Shown piece after piece: positions 17,531 through 25,805 of a stretch of 64,000 nucleotides of DNA. Numbering within the stretch: position 1 is the stretch's first letter; the number at the start of each line of letters is the position of its first letter. The translations under genes were made by a program, and so were the position numbers. This DNA is from Mycobacterium gordonae. Its GTDB lineage: Bacteria; Actinomycetota; Actinomycetes; Mycobacteriales; Mycobacteriaceae. Location: contig NZ_LKTM01000372.1 in assembly GCF_001417955.2 (NCBI RefSeq), positions 1 to 64,000 of the forward strand, read 5' to 3'. The notes beneath the pieces were generated by a model, which was not told the DNA's origin, did not search any database, and was given only the letters and a program-made list of their open reading frames with translations.

Positions 17531-19108
17531 CTAGAACACCACCGGCTGCTGGAATTCGCCCCAGACCGCCTTGAGCGCGGAGACCATTTCGCCCACCGTG
17601 CAGTAGGCGTTGGCGCAGTCGATCAGCTTGTGCATCAGGTTGTCGGTTCCCTCGGCGCTGCGAGACAGTGCGGCCAGGGCGGATTCGACTGCGGCGCTGT
17701 CTCTTTCGGACTTCACCTTGGAGAGCCGTTTGAGCTGGAGATCGCGCCCCTCGGCATCGAGTTCATAGCTGACGACGTCGGGCTCCGGCTCTTGCGACAC
17801 GAATCGGTTGACCCCGACCACCGGGCGGGCGCCCGACTCGATGTCCTGGTGGATCTTGTAGGCCTCGTCGGCGATCAGGCCTTGCAGGTAACCGTCTTCG
17901 ATCGCGGTGACCATGCCTCCGTGCTGCTCGAGGTCGGCCATGATCTCGACGATGCGGGCCTCGGTGGCATCGGTCAGGGCCTCGACGAAGTAGGAGCCAC
18001 CGAGCGGGTCGGCGACCTGGGCGACGCCGGTTTCATAGGCGAGGATCTGCTGGGTGCGCAGCGCCAGAGTGGTGGATTCCTCCGACGGCAGCGCGAACGG
18101 CTCGTCCCAGGCGGCGGTGAACATCGACTGCACCCCGCCCAGAACCGCCGCCATCGCCTCGTAGGCGACCCGCACCAGGTTGTTCTGGGCCTGCGGCCCG
18201 TACAGCGACGCTCCGCCGCAGACGCAGCCGAACCGGAACATCGACGCCTTGTCCTTGCTGGAGCCGTAGCGCTCCCGCACGATTGTGGCCCAACGCCGCC
18301 GTCCCGCACGGTATTTGGCGACCTCCTCGAAGAAGTCGCCGTGCGTGTAGAAGAAGAAGGAGATCTGCGGCGCGAACTCGTCAATGCTCATACGTCCGCG
18401 TTCCACCACGGTGTCGCAGTAGGTGACGCCGTCGGCCAGAGTGAACGCCATCTCCTGTACCGCGGTGGCGCCGGCGTCCCGAAAGTGCGCCCCCGCCACC
18501 GAGATTGCGTTGAATCTCGGCACCTCAGCCGCACAGAATTCGATGGTGTCGGCGATCAGTCGCAGCGACGGCTCGGGCGGCCAGATCCAGGTCCCGCGCG
18601 AGGCGTACTCCTTGAGGATGTCGTTCTGAATGGTCCCGGTGAGCTTGGCGCGGGGTATCCCTTTCCGCTCCGCCGCGGCGACATAGAAAGCCAGCAGGAT
18701 AGCCGCCGTGCCGTTGATGGTCATGCTGGTGCTGAGCTTGTCCAGCGGGATGCCGTCGAACAGGATCTCGAAGTCCGCCAGCGTGTCGACCGCGACGCCG
18801 ACCCGCCCGACCTCCTCACCGAAGTCGGGATCGTCGGAGTCGTAGCCGCACTGGGTCGGCAGGTCGAGCGCGACCGACAACCCGGTGCCCCCCTGGTCCA
18901 GCAGGTAGCGGTACCGGCGGTTGGACTCCTCGGCCGTGCCGAACCCCGAATACTGCCGGAACGTCCACAACTTGCCGCGGTACCCGGACGCGAAGTTGCC
19001 CCGGGTGAAGGGATACTCCCCGGGCGGCGGAGGCTCGGTGCGCCGATCTGCCGGGCCATACACCGGCGCGAGCGGGATGCCCGATGGGGTCTGGGCTGCG
19101 TTATCCAT
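17531..19108 (-). CDS. Methylmalonyl-CoA mutase-like large subunit, substrate unknown
   Basis: This 525-residue TIM-barrel subunit of a B12-dependent acyl-CoA mutase lacks the B12 domain, which is the next gene. WTFRQYSGFG (Tyr53), EYASRGTWIWPP (Arg171) and AGAHFRDAG (His208) match the Tyr, Arg and His that bind substrate and catalyse in methylmalonyl-CoA mutase. Isobutyryl-CoA mutase has Phe and Gln in the first two. However, the family HTQTxG loop is replaced by RFGCVCGG (292-299), so it is a divergent clade. The ATG at 19108 has no clear ribosome site. TTGGCA and TACGTT boxes 17 nt apart lie just upstream and suggest a leaderless transcript. Confidence 0.88.
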   Translation of the reverse strand: MDNAAQTPSGIPLAPVYGPADRRTEPPPPGEYPFTRGNFASGYRGKLWTFRQYSGFGTAEESNRRYRYLLDQGGTGLSVALDLPTQCGYDSDDPDFGEEVGRVGVAVDTLADFEILFDGIPLDKLSTSMTINGTAAILLAFYVAAAERKGIPRAKLTGTIQNDILKEYASRGTWIWPPEPSLRLIADTIEFCAAEVPRFNAISVAGAHFRDAGATAVQEMAFTLADGVTYCDTVVERGRMSIDEFAPQISFFFYTHGDFFEEVAKYRAGRRRWATIVRERYGSSKDKASMFRFGCVCGGASLYGPQAQNNLVRVAYEAMAAVLGGVQSMFTAAWDEPFALPSEESTTLALRTQQILAYETGVAQVADPLGGSYFVEALTDATEARIVEIMADLEQHGGMVTAIEDGYLQGLIADEAYKIHQDIESGARPVVGVNRFVSQEPEPDVVSYELDAEGRDLQLKRLSKVKSERDSAAVESALAALSRSAEGTDNLMHKLIDCANAYCTVGEMVSALKAVWGEFQQPVVF

Positions 19109-19524
19109 CAGTGCATAACGTACTTGCAAAAAAAGAGAATGCCAATACCATAGTCTGAGCTGGCAAAATACCCCTGTCGCCCGCGCTGATGCGCCGGCGC
19201 GAGGGGTCAGGGACGGGTTTTCGGGGTCCCGCGCGGTCTGCTGGCAATCGTGTGAACATAAGCACACCGGCCGGGTCCGGAGGGACCAATCCGAGGCTGC
19301 CCGACACCATCGGCCACGTGCACAAACACCACCGCACTGACCCGGCGAACGCCGGTGGCGGGCCCGTCGCGCGAACTGCGGCGGGCCGCAGCGTGATTTA
19401 GGCTCAGCACGCGCCTGAAGAAGACGGGCCCGGACGGCGGAACAAACGACCAAGCCGGAACAAACTGCCCCCGCCACAGGTTCGTAATCGGCGGTACCCC
19501 CTCGCCCGACGAAAAGAGCCGACC
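19109..19524. other. 416-bp divergent intergenic region
   Basis: This gap lies between the mutase operon (leftward) and the cutinase (rightward). Near 19120-19150 is the candidate mutase promoter. I see no gene, RNA or strong palindrome in the rest, which is GC-rich. Confidence 0.5.
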
Positions 19525-20241
19525 TTGAGCTGCAGCAGATTGCCCGTCCCATCGTCACCCCGGGTGGCGCCGTGGCTGGCCGCGGTCGTCATGTCCGTGG
19601 TGGCCCTGGTCGGATCACTGGGGGCCGCGCCGCGAGCGTCCGCCGATCCCGGTTGTCCCGACGTCGACGTAGTCTTCGCGCGCGGAACATTCGAGGCGCC
19701 CGGCGTCGGCGCCACGGGTCAGGCGTTCGTCGACGCCCTCAACGCGCGCCTGGCCGGTAGGACGGTGGGCGTCGACCCGGTCAACTACCCGGCGTCACTC
19801 GACTTCGGCCGAGCGGTCGACGGTGTCGCCGACGCCAGCAGCAAGGTCGAGGCCACCGCGACCAACTGCCCTAACACCAAGATCGTCCTGGGTGGCTACT
19901 CCCAGGGAGCGGCCGTCGCGGCCTACACCACCACCGATTCCGTTCCCGACGGCGTTGCCCTGCCCGACGGGATCGGGCCCATGCCGCCCGGCGTGGCCTC
20001 CAAGGTCGCGGCCGTGGTGCTCTTCGCTCCCCCCTCGGACGGGTTCCTGCACCTGGTCGACCGCAGCGCGCCACCCATCAACATCGGCCCTCTGTACGCC
20101 GCCAAGACACTGCAATTGTGCGCCGACGGGGATCCGGTGTGCGCGCCCGGCGGGCGCGACCGCGCCGCGCACAGCTCCTACCGGGACAACGGGATGGCCA
20201 ACCAGGCCGCTGACTTCGCCCGCAGCAAGCTGTCCCGGTAG
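19525..20241 (+). CDS. Secreted cutinase family esterase
   Basis: This 238-residue secreted serine hydrolase has a signal peptide with hydrophobic core APWLAAVVMSVVALVG and likely cleavage after ASA (residue 40). The triad is Ser126 in GGYSQGAAVA, Asp203 in CADGDPVC and His216 in DRAAHSSY. Disulfide cysteines are at CPDVDVV/NCPNTK and CADGDPVC. Mycobacterial cutinase-like proteins hydrolyse lipid esters at the cell surface. The TTG at 19525 is used. A GTG at 19564 would shorten the signal peptide n-region and is possible. It converges on the methyltransferase. Confidence 0.92.
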   Translation: MSCSRLPVPSSPRVAPWLAAVVMSVVALVGSLGAAPRASADPGCPDVDVVFARGTFEAPGVGATGQAFVDALNARLAGRTVGVDPVNYPASLDFGRAVDGVADASSKVEATATNCPNTKIVLGGYSQGAAVAAYTTTDSVPDGVALPDGIGPMPPGVASKVAAVVLFAPPSDGFLHLVDRSAPPINIGPLYAAKTLQLCADGDPVCAPGGRDRAAHSSYRDNGMANQAADFARSKLSR

Positions 20242-20253
20242 AGCCGTCAAAAC

Positions 20254-21069
20254 CTAGGCGCGGCAGAGGATCTCACCATTGGGGATCCCCAGCCAACCGT
20301 CGGGTGTCTCGGCCCACTCTCGCCAGGCCGCCGAAATCGCCTCTAGCTCATCGGTATCCGCCATGCCCGTGTTCACCAGCTGACGCGCCAGGTCCGATTG
20401 CAGTATTCGATCGGCCCACATTCCACCCCACCACTCCCGGGTCTCCGGCGTCGCGAAGCACCACATGCCGGCGGTCGGGGTGATGTCGCCGAAGCCTGCC
20501 TGCTGCGCCCAGGACAACAGGCGTCGGCCCGCGTTCGGTTCGCCGCCGTTCGCACGCGCCGCCGCCTCGTACAACTCGAGCCAGCGGTCCAGCACCGGTA
20601 TGCGCGGAAACCAGACGAACCCGGCGTAGTCGGCATCGCGAACCGCCACCACACCGCCCGGCACGCAGACCCGTCGCATCTCGCGCAGCGCCTGCACCGG
20701 ATCGGCCACGTGCTGCAGCACTTGGTGCGCGTGGACGACGTCGAAGGTGTCGTCGGCAAAGTCGAGCGCGTGCACGTCGGAGGTGACGAATGAGACGTTC
20801 GATACGTCGCGTCGCCGCGCCTCCTCACGCGCGAGGTCCAGCGCGTCGTCGGTGCGTTCGACGGCCGTCACCGATCCACCGGGTGCCACCCGGGTGGCCA
20901 GGTCCACGGTGATCGTTCCTGGGCCGCAACCGATATCGAGCAGTGACAGCCCCGGTCGCAGATGCGGCAGCAGGTAGCCCGCAGAATCCTGCGCGGTCCG
21001 CCGCCGATGGCTCCGCAGCACCGACTCGTGATGCCCATGGGTGTAGACGGCTTGGTGATGCTCGCTCAT
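20254..21069 (-). CDS. SAM-dependent class I methyltransferase
   Basis: This 271-residue methyltransferase has motif I LLDIGCGPGTITVDLA at about residues 40-55, then a post-I acidic VTAVERTDDAL, motif II DTFDVVHAHQVLQHVADP, and motif III LREMRRVCVPGGVVAVRDADYAG. This is the UbiE/type-11 layout acting on small molecules. No membrane or signal segments are visible. The ATG at 21069 is followed upstream by a pair of overlapping palindromes (21103-21128) that look like its operator. The methyl acceptor is unknown. Confidence 0.87.
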   Translation of the reverse strand: MSEHHQAVYTHGHHESVLRSHRRRTAQDSAGYLLPHLRPGLSLLDIGCGPGTITVDLATRVAPGGSVTAVERTDDALDLAREEARRRDVSNVSFVTSDVHALDFADDTFDVVHAHQVLQHVADPVQALREMRRVCVPGGVVAVRDADYAGFVWFPRIPVLDRWLELYEAAARANGGEPNAGRRLLSWAQQAGFGDITPTAGMWCFATPETREWWGGMWADRILQSDLARQLVNTGMADTDELEAISAAWREWAETPDGWLGIPNGEILCRA

Positions 21070-21102
21070 AGCGGCCCAGTTTAGCGTGCGAATTCATATA
21101 TC

Positions 21103-21128
21103 GAGACATATGTCTCATAATATGAGAC
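21103..21128. promoter_or_regulatory. Overlapping palindromes, candidate operator of methyltransferase
   Basis: GAGACATATGTCTC (21103-21116) is a perfect palindrome. GTCTCATAATATGAGAC (21112-21128) is a second perfect 7-3-7 palindrome sharing its right half-site. They sit 34 bp upstream of the methyltransferase start and end just before the VanX-like gene stop. Three equally spaced GAGAC/GTCTC half-sites suggest cooperative dimer binding. Confidence 0.65.
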
Positions 21129-21130
21129 AA

Positions 21131-21877
21131 CTAGTCGAGCGGCACATTCAGGATTGGGCGTTGCACACCGGCGCCGGGACCGTCGAAATGCCACCACTCG
21201 CCGGAATAGACGTTCAGCCCCCCGTAGTTCATCGCGTCGCGCAATCGCTTTCGGTTGGCCTGCGCTTCGACGCTGACGTCCTGGGTGGCGAAAGCGGTTG
21301 CGCGCGCGGTGAAGTCGTCGAAGTCGGTGCCCATGTCGGCCAGGCAGATTCCGCTGACCAGCTGTTGCGCCGGGCATTGTGGTCGCCCGCCGGCGTAGGT
21401 GACATCAACCGAACGTCCCGCTTCGTGACTGGTCGCGTAGGGACCGGGCCGTGCCACCCAGGCCGGGTTCGGAACGATCTGGAACATCTTCACCTGGACG
21501 TCATGCGGCCGGTAGCAGTCCCAGAACACCAGCACGTGACCCTGCGCCCGCAGTGCACTGGCCGCCGCCGTCAAACCGGGCGCCATGGACTGGTGCACCA
21601 GGCAGCGCGCATCGGCGGGATACAACTGCGTCCTGGTGAAGTTGTTCGTCGTCGCGTATCGCAGGTCGATGAGCGCGTCCGGGACCACGGACCGGACGTC
21701 GACGAACTCGGCTGCATGCGCCTCCTGGCTCAGCGGCGGCACGCCGGGACCGGACGGGGCAGTCGTATTGACCGGTCGCACAGGCATGGACGCCGAGCGC
21801 TCGGCCTGGCAAGCACTCAACGGCGCGACGAGCGCGGCCGCGGCCATCACCACCAGCAGAGGCTTCCGGCAACGCAT
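21131..21877 (-). CDS. VanX/DdpX-type D-Ala-D-Ala dipeptidase, lipoprotein
   Basis: This 248-residue zinc dipeptidase-like protein carries the family motifs SHEAGRSVD (SxHxxxxxxD, two zinc ligands) and GEWWHFD (catalytic Glu and third ligand His). The N-terminus MRCRKPLLVVMAAAALVAPLSAC is a lipoprotein signal ending in a lipobox Cys, so it should be anchored outside the membrane. The substrate is probably D-Ala-D-Ala or similar peptidoglycan-derived dipeptides. The ATG at 21877 is set by the signal peptide; the open frame upstream is not protein-like. Confidence 0.9.
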   Translation of the reverse strand: MRCRKPLLVVMAAAALVAPLSACQAERSASMPVRPVNTTAPSGPGVPPLSQEAHAAEFVDVRSVVPDALIDLRYATTNNFTRTQLYPADARCLVHQSMAPGLTAAASALRAQGHVLVFWDCYRPHDVQVKMFQIVPNPAWVARPGPYATSHEAGRSVDVTYAGGRPQCPAQQLVSGICLADMGTDFDDFTARATAFATQDVSVEAQANRKRLRDAMNYGGLNVYSGEWWHFDGPGAGVQRPILNVPLD

Positions 21878-21958
21878 CACGCCATTCTCCCGGTCCGTCG
21901 CGGGGCACCGGGCAGCGCCACGCCCGCCGCGGAACCTCGCGCACGAATTTCCTCTTGC

Positions 21959-21976
21959 GTTGAGATTAATTTCAAC
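21959..21976. promoter_or_regulatory. 18-bp near-perfect palindrome upstream of CocE-like gene
   Basis: GTTGAGATTAATTTCAAC is symmetric at 16 of 18 positions and lies 13 bp before the ATG of the CocE-like hydrolase, between divergent promoters. It is AT-rich against a GC-rich background, as expected for a repressor operator. Confidence 0.55.
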
Positions 21977-21989
21977 GTAGCGTGAAACT

Positions 21990-23702
21990 ATGGCGAAGGC
22001 GCTGAACGGGCCCCAGACCACCGGCCGCGAATACCGCAACCTCAGCGAGCCGCGGCACCGCCGCCGCAGCGAGAACAACCTGCCGGCCACCATGCGGGAC
22101 GGCGTCACGCTGCTGGCCGACGTCCACCGGCCCGACGCGCAGGGCCGGTTCCCCGCACTGCTCGCGGCGTCGCCGTACCCGCGCCAGATGCAGGACTTCG
22201 GCGCCCCGGCGGGGTTCATCGAAGCCGGCGTCACCGACTTCTGGGTTCCGCGCGGTTACGCGCACGTGATCGCCAACCTGCGCGGCACCTGCGGCTCCGG
22301 CGGAACTTTCGGCTTCCTCGACGCGCAGGAGCGCCGGGACATGTACGACCTCGTCGAGTGGGTCGCCGCCCAGCCGTGGTGCGACGGAAACGTCGGCATG
22401 ATCGGCATCAGCTACTTCGCGATGTCTCAGCTCGAGGCCGCCGTCGAGCGACCACCGCACCTCAAGGCGATCTTCCCGGTCGCTGTGACGGCGGACCTCT
22501 ACGAAGCCGCCAGCCACCACGGCCTGTTCAGCTCGTCCTTCGTCACCCCGTTTCTGGCGATGACCGGCCTGACCGCCGAACGCAGCGACAAGCTGTGGCG
22601 CAGCCTGCCGGTGAGCCTGGTCCGCCGGGTGCTGCACACCCCGCGGCTACACAAGAAGTTCGCCACGATGAACGGCGAGTCCGCGGTCACCATGTTGCGC
22701 CAGCTGATCAAGCTGCCGCACAACCCTCACCCATGGGATGAGCTGTGGCTCGACGCGGCGGTCAACCACCCCACTCACGACGAGTGGTGGGATGAGCGAA
22801 ACCTGTTGCCGTTGCTCAAGGAGATCGACATCCCGGTGTATCTGGGGTGCGACTGGGAAAACGTGCCGCTGCACCTGCCATCCACGTTCGCCGCGTGGAA
22901 AGGGTTGTCGGACAACGCCTGCGTGCGGATGGGCATGCTGGACAAATTCGGTTTGACCTGGCCGTGGGAAAGCATGCACACCGAAGCGCTGGCCTGGTAC
23001 GACCATTGGCTGAAGGGCCGCGACACCGGCATCGTCGAAGGTCCGCCCGTCCGCTACTTCCTGCCCGAGGGCGGCGAGTGGCGGACCGCCGAGTCCTGGC
23101 CGCCGCCGGAAGCCACGCACCGGGAGTTCGCGCTGTGCGCCGACGGGGCCCTCGGTGAGGACGAAGGCGAGCCGGGCTCGCGTGACTACCTGGTCCTGGG
23201 TTCCGGGCTGGGTCGCGCCAAGCCCAGTGCGATCGACCCACCCGCGCTGCTGGACTGGACCAGCGCCCCACTCACCGACGAGCTGGATATGGTCGGGGAC
23301 ATCGAACTGCGCCTGGTCGCTTCCGCAACGGCCATGGACACCGCCTGGATGGTGACGTTGCAGGACGTGGCACCCGACGGTGAGGTCACCGACGTGACAG
23401 CGGGGTGGCTGCGCGCCAGTCTGCGAGAGGTCGACGAGGCGGCCAGCCGTCCCGGCGCTCCGGTGCTGCCGTGCCGAAACCCGCAGGCGGTGCCGATCGG
23501 CCAGGACGTGGAGTATCGAATCCCGTTGGTTCCCAACGCTCGACGGTTCCAGTCAGGCCACCGCATCCGGCTGGTGCTCACCAGCGACGACCAGGACCCG
23601 TCGATCCCGGCGATCATGGGCTTCCGTCACGCGAGCGTCGGCACCAGTAGCCGCAACACCGTCCGCTCGTCGTCGCGGCTGTTGGTGCCGGTGTTGAACT
23701 AG
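21990..23702 (+). CDS. CocE/NonD family (X-Pro dipeptidyl-peptidase S15-like) hydrolase
   Basis: This 570-residue hydrolase opens its catalytic domain with MRDGVTLLADVHRPDAQGRFPALLAASPY, and the nucleophile is Ser in MIGISYFAMSQ. The C-terminal beta-sandwich (LDWTSAPLTDELDMVGDIELRLV to GHRIRLVLTSDDQ) is typical of CocE/PepX. Such enzymes hydrolyse esters or acyl groups on small molecules or peptides. No signal peptide is seen. Its stop overlaps the stop of the convergent lipoprotein gene through a shared CTAG. Regulation probably involves the palindrome just before the start. Confidence 0.88.
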   Translation: MAKALNGPQTTGREYRNLSEPRHRRRSENNLPATMRDGVTLLADVHRPDAQGRFPALLAASPYPRQMQDFGAPAGFIEAGVTDFWVPRGYAHVIANLRGTCGSGGTFGFLDAQERRDMYDLVEWVAAQPWCDGNVGMIGISYFAMSQLEAAVERPPHLKAIFPVAVTADLYEAASHHGLFSSSFVTPFLAMTGLTAERSDKLWRSLPVSLVRRVLHTPRLHKKFATMNGESAVTMLRQLIKLPHNPHPWDELWLDAAVNHPTHDEWWDERNLLPLLKEIDIPVYLGCDWENVPLHLPSTFAAWKGLSDNACVRMGMLDKFGLTWPWESMHTEALAWYDHWLKGRDTGIVEGPPVRYFLPEGGEWRTAESWPPPEATHREFALCADGALGEDEGEPGSRDYLVLGSGLGRAKPSAIDPPALLDWTSAPLTDELDMVGDIELRLVASATAMDTAWMVTLQDVAPDGEVTDVTAGWLRASLREVDEAASRPGAPVLPCRNPQAVPIGQDVEYRIPLVPNARRFQSGHRIRLVLTSDDQDPSIPAIMGFRHASVGTSSRNTVRSSSRLLVPVLN

Positions 23703-24343
23703 TCGATGCGCTCGGTGGCCGTCTGCAGAATGGTCCGGGCGATCTGGTCGGCCGGTTCGAGTCCCAACACCCCCACCGACATCAACACCGCCGACTTCTC
23801 GCGGTAGATGTGGCTCCACGCGCGGGCATTGATCCGCACGGTCCCCGAATCCGGCCGGTCGATGGTGAAGTCGTAGCGCGGGTCACCCAGTGCGGCACAC
23901 GCCTGCAGCGAGTTATCGAGCTGGTGCAGAACTCCGCGGGCGGTGCTCGAGTCGGGATAGACGGCGACGGCCTGACTGACGGTCTGAATCATGGCGGGCC
24001 CGCCGGGCTTCAGGTCGTCGGTGATGCCGTGATAGCCCGCGCTGCGGAACTCCGACCAACCGGTACCGAATGTGACGTCGCTGATTCCCGCGGCCCGGCA
24101 CGGCCCCGGCGCATTGATGTCTCCTGCCGGCGGCTGCCGTAGATCCGCGTGCGAATGCGCGGTAAGTTCCTCGTAGTTGGCGATGCGGCGGACTTCTTCG
24201 ATGCTGACGATCAGCGAATCGGCACGAGAGACAGCCGGGGTGTCGGGGTGAGCCGATGTGCCGCCGTGCGAACACGCTGCGACCACCAGGAGCGCGCAGC
24301 CGGAAAGCAGGCCTCGTAGTGGCCTCATCATCGATGACGTCAT
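23699..24343 (-). CDS. PknH_C-like sensor-domain lipoprotein
   Basis: This 214-residue exported lipoprotein has a signal RPLRGLLSGCALLVVAAC with the lipobox Cys at about residue 24. The remainder matches the extracellular PknH_C-like fold of mycobacteria, with two conserved cysteines (PGPCRAAG and LQACAALG), SEFRSAGYHG and a C-terminal ARAWSHIYREKSAVLMSVGV. Domains of this type bind small ligands next to kinases or occur alone as lipoproteins. The ATG at 24343 is chosen for the signal peptide; an ATG four codons later is also possible. Confidence 0.8.
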   Translation of the reverse strand: MTSSMMRPLRGLLSGCALLVVAACSHGGTSAHPDTPAVSRADSLIVSIEEVRRIANYEELTAHSHADLRQPPAGDINAPGPCRAAGISDVTFGTGWSEFRSAGYHGITDDLKPGGPAMIQTVSQAVAVYPDSSTARGVLHQLDNSLQACAALGDPRYDFTIDRPDSGTVRINARAWSHIYREKSAVLMSVGVLGLEPADQIARTILQTATERID

Positions 24344-24455
24344 CACAAGCCGTTCTGTGCGGACTGCAATCCGCGGTCGGCGACGCATTGACTGCGACGA
24401 TTCCCCGGGCGAGCGCACCCGCCCCTGTCCCCTGCTGTTCGTTGCCGCTGTCCAT

Positions 24456-24483
24456 CCTACGTCGGGGCTCCTACGTTGGGGTT
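24456..24483. promoter_or_regulatory. Tandem 14-bp direct repeat upstream of tetR
   Basis: CCTACGTCGGGGCT (24456-24469) and CCTACGTTGGGGTT (24470-24483) are adjacent direct repeats with two differences, 11 bp before the TetR start codon. They could be promoter-overlapping sites for autoregulation. Confidence 0.5.
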
Positions 24484-24494
24484 AGAGTCGCCGC

Positions 24495-25061
24495 GTGCCC
24501 AAGATCAGCGCTTCGTCCGTGGAGGAGCACCGCGAGCAGGTACAGCGACGTGTCTTCGAAGCGTTCGCCAGCCTGATGGCACAGCACAGCTTCGACGCCA
24601 TCACCATGGCCAAGCTCGCCGCAGCGGCCGACATCGGCCGCACCGCCATCTATCACCACTTCGCCGACAAAGACGCCGTGGTGGTCGCATTCGCTTCGCA
24701 CGAGACCAGCCGCTACATCGAGGGCCTGCGAGCTGAACTGTCCGGAGTCGACGACCCGGTGGAGCGCCTGGCCATCTACATCAGGCATCAGCTCAATGCC
24801 GGCGAGCAGTTCCATATGGGACTGGGGCCGCGGCTCTACGGAGCTCTGTCGCACGACGCCATGCACGCCATCCGGGAGCACGTGCTTGCTATCGAGGATG
24901 TGCTGCGCGAAATTCTGACCGACGGCGTGGCCGGCGGCCAGTTCGTCATCGAGGATCAGGACGCCACCATCTCGCTGATCCATGCCTGCCTGGGTCCGCG
25001 AGACCTCCCGACTGCGACGATCGAGCAATTTGTGCTGCGGGCACTCGGTAGGACACCGTAG
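24495..25061 (+). CDS. TetR-family transcriptional regulator
   Basis: This 188-residue regulator has an N-terminal helix-turn-helix of TetR type: AFASLMAQHSFDAITMAKL, then AAAADIGRTAIYHHFADKDAVV, where GRTAIYHHF is the recognition helix. The C-terminal part is a helical ligand/dimer domain with no recognisable ligand signature. It starts at GTG 24495. It is divergent from the PknH_C-like lipoprotein and 85 bp upstream of the heme oxygenase, and a TGACA-3-TGTCA palindrome between them may be one of its sites. Confidence 0.88.
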   Translation: MPKISASSVEEHREQVQRRVFEAFASLMAQHSFDAITMAKLAAAADIGRTAIYHHFADKDAVVVAFASHETSRYIEGLRAELSGVDDPVERLAIYIRHQLNAGEQFHMGLGPRLYGALSHDAMHAIREHVLAIEDVLREILTDGVAGGQFVIEDQDATISLIHACLGPRDLPTATIEQFVLRALGRTP

Positions 25062-25095
25062 GACGAGCGGGGCCGGGAGACCTGTGGTAAGTTTC

Positions 25096-25108
25096 TGACA
25101 GGTTGTCA
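25096..25108. promoter_or_regulatory. TGACA-GGT-TGTCA palindrome before heme oxygenase
   Basis: This perfect 5-3-5 palindrome lies 39 bp upstream of the heme oxygenase start and 35 bp after the tetR stop. It is a candidate operator for the neighbouring TetR protein. Confidence 0.45.
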
Positions 25109-25146
25109 AAACCTTTGACCGTGATGTACCGGGATGTGGAGCCGAG

Positions 25147-25797
25147 ATGCGACGGAAAACCGCCGAGGCCGTCCGCGCCTTCTCCGTTGCGATGAAGGAA
25201 GGGTCGACGGCCGAGCACGAGGCGGCTGAGAACTCCCCGTTTGTGTCCGAATTGCTGTCCGGCCGGGTCAACCGCCGCGGTTACGCCGATTACCTGTTGC
25301 GGCTGCGGGTGATCTACGAGGCATTGGAGACCGCGGTGCGGGCCCGCCGCGACGATCCGTTGGTGGCCGCCGTCTACGACCCGTCTCTGGAGCGACTGAC
25401 GGCCATCGACGCCGACCTGGACTACTGGGCACCCGGCGCCGCGCGCCAGGTCGAATCCCCCGCGGCGCGTATGTATCGGGACCGGCTTGCCGGAGCTTCC
25501 TGGGGCGGCGCGCTGGTGGCGCATCACTACACCCGCTACCTCGGCGACCTTTCCGGCGGACAGGCGATCGGCAAGATTCTGGACCGCACGTTCGAACTCG
25601 ACGGAGCAGGCTTGGCCTTCTTCGACTTCCCGGTGCGGCCGAAGCCCTACAAGGACGCCTACCGGGCAAGGCTCGATGATCTCGGACTCGGGGATGACGC
25701 CATCGATCGCGCGGTGGACGAGGTCCGTGTCGCCTTCAGCCTCAACCAGGCGGTGTTCGCCGAGCTCGCGGAGAACCTGCCTGCCTATCGGGACTGA
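25147..25797 (+). CDS. Biliverdin-forming heme oxygenase (HmuO-like)
   Basis: This 216-residue all-helical enzyme has proximal His in STAEHEAAENSPFV at about residue 22. The distal-helix glycine motif is YLGDLSGGQAIGKIL, and a PKPYKDAYRA loop follows. It degrades heme with O2 and reductant to biliverdin, CO and iron. This is the canonical HmuO type rather than the mycobacterial MhuD type. The ATG follows GGATGTGGAGCCGAG. It lies downstream of a TetR regulator, so control by heme or iron availability is plausible but not shown. Confidence 0.92.
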   Translation: MRRKTAEAVRAFSVAMKEGSTAEHEAAENSPFVSELLSGRVNRRGYADYLLRLRVIYEALETAVRARRDDPLVAAVYDPSLERLTAIDADLDYWAPGAARQVESPAARMYRDRLAGASWGGALVAHHYTRYLGDLSGGQAIGKILDRTFELDGAGLAFFDFPVRPKPYKDAYRARLDDLGLGDDAIDRAVDEVRVAFSLNQAVFAELAENLPAYRD

Positions 25798-25805
25798 GAC
25801 CCGCG

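Noticed and set aside
17246..19153. 635-codon plus-strand frame opposite the mutase
   Set aside because: Composition is a mirror of the mutase codons (Gly/Asp/Arg/His-rich); the mutase itself is clear.
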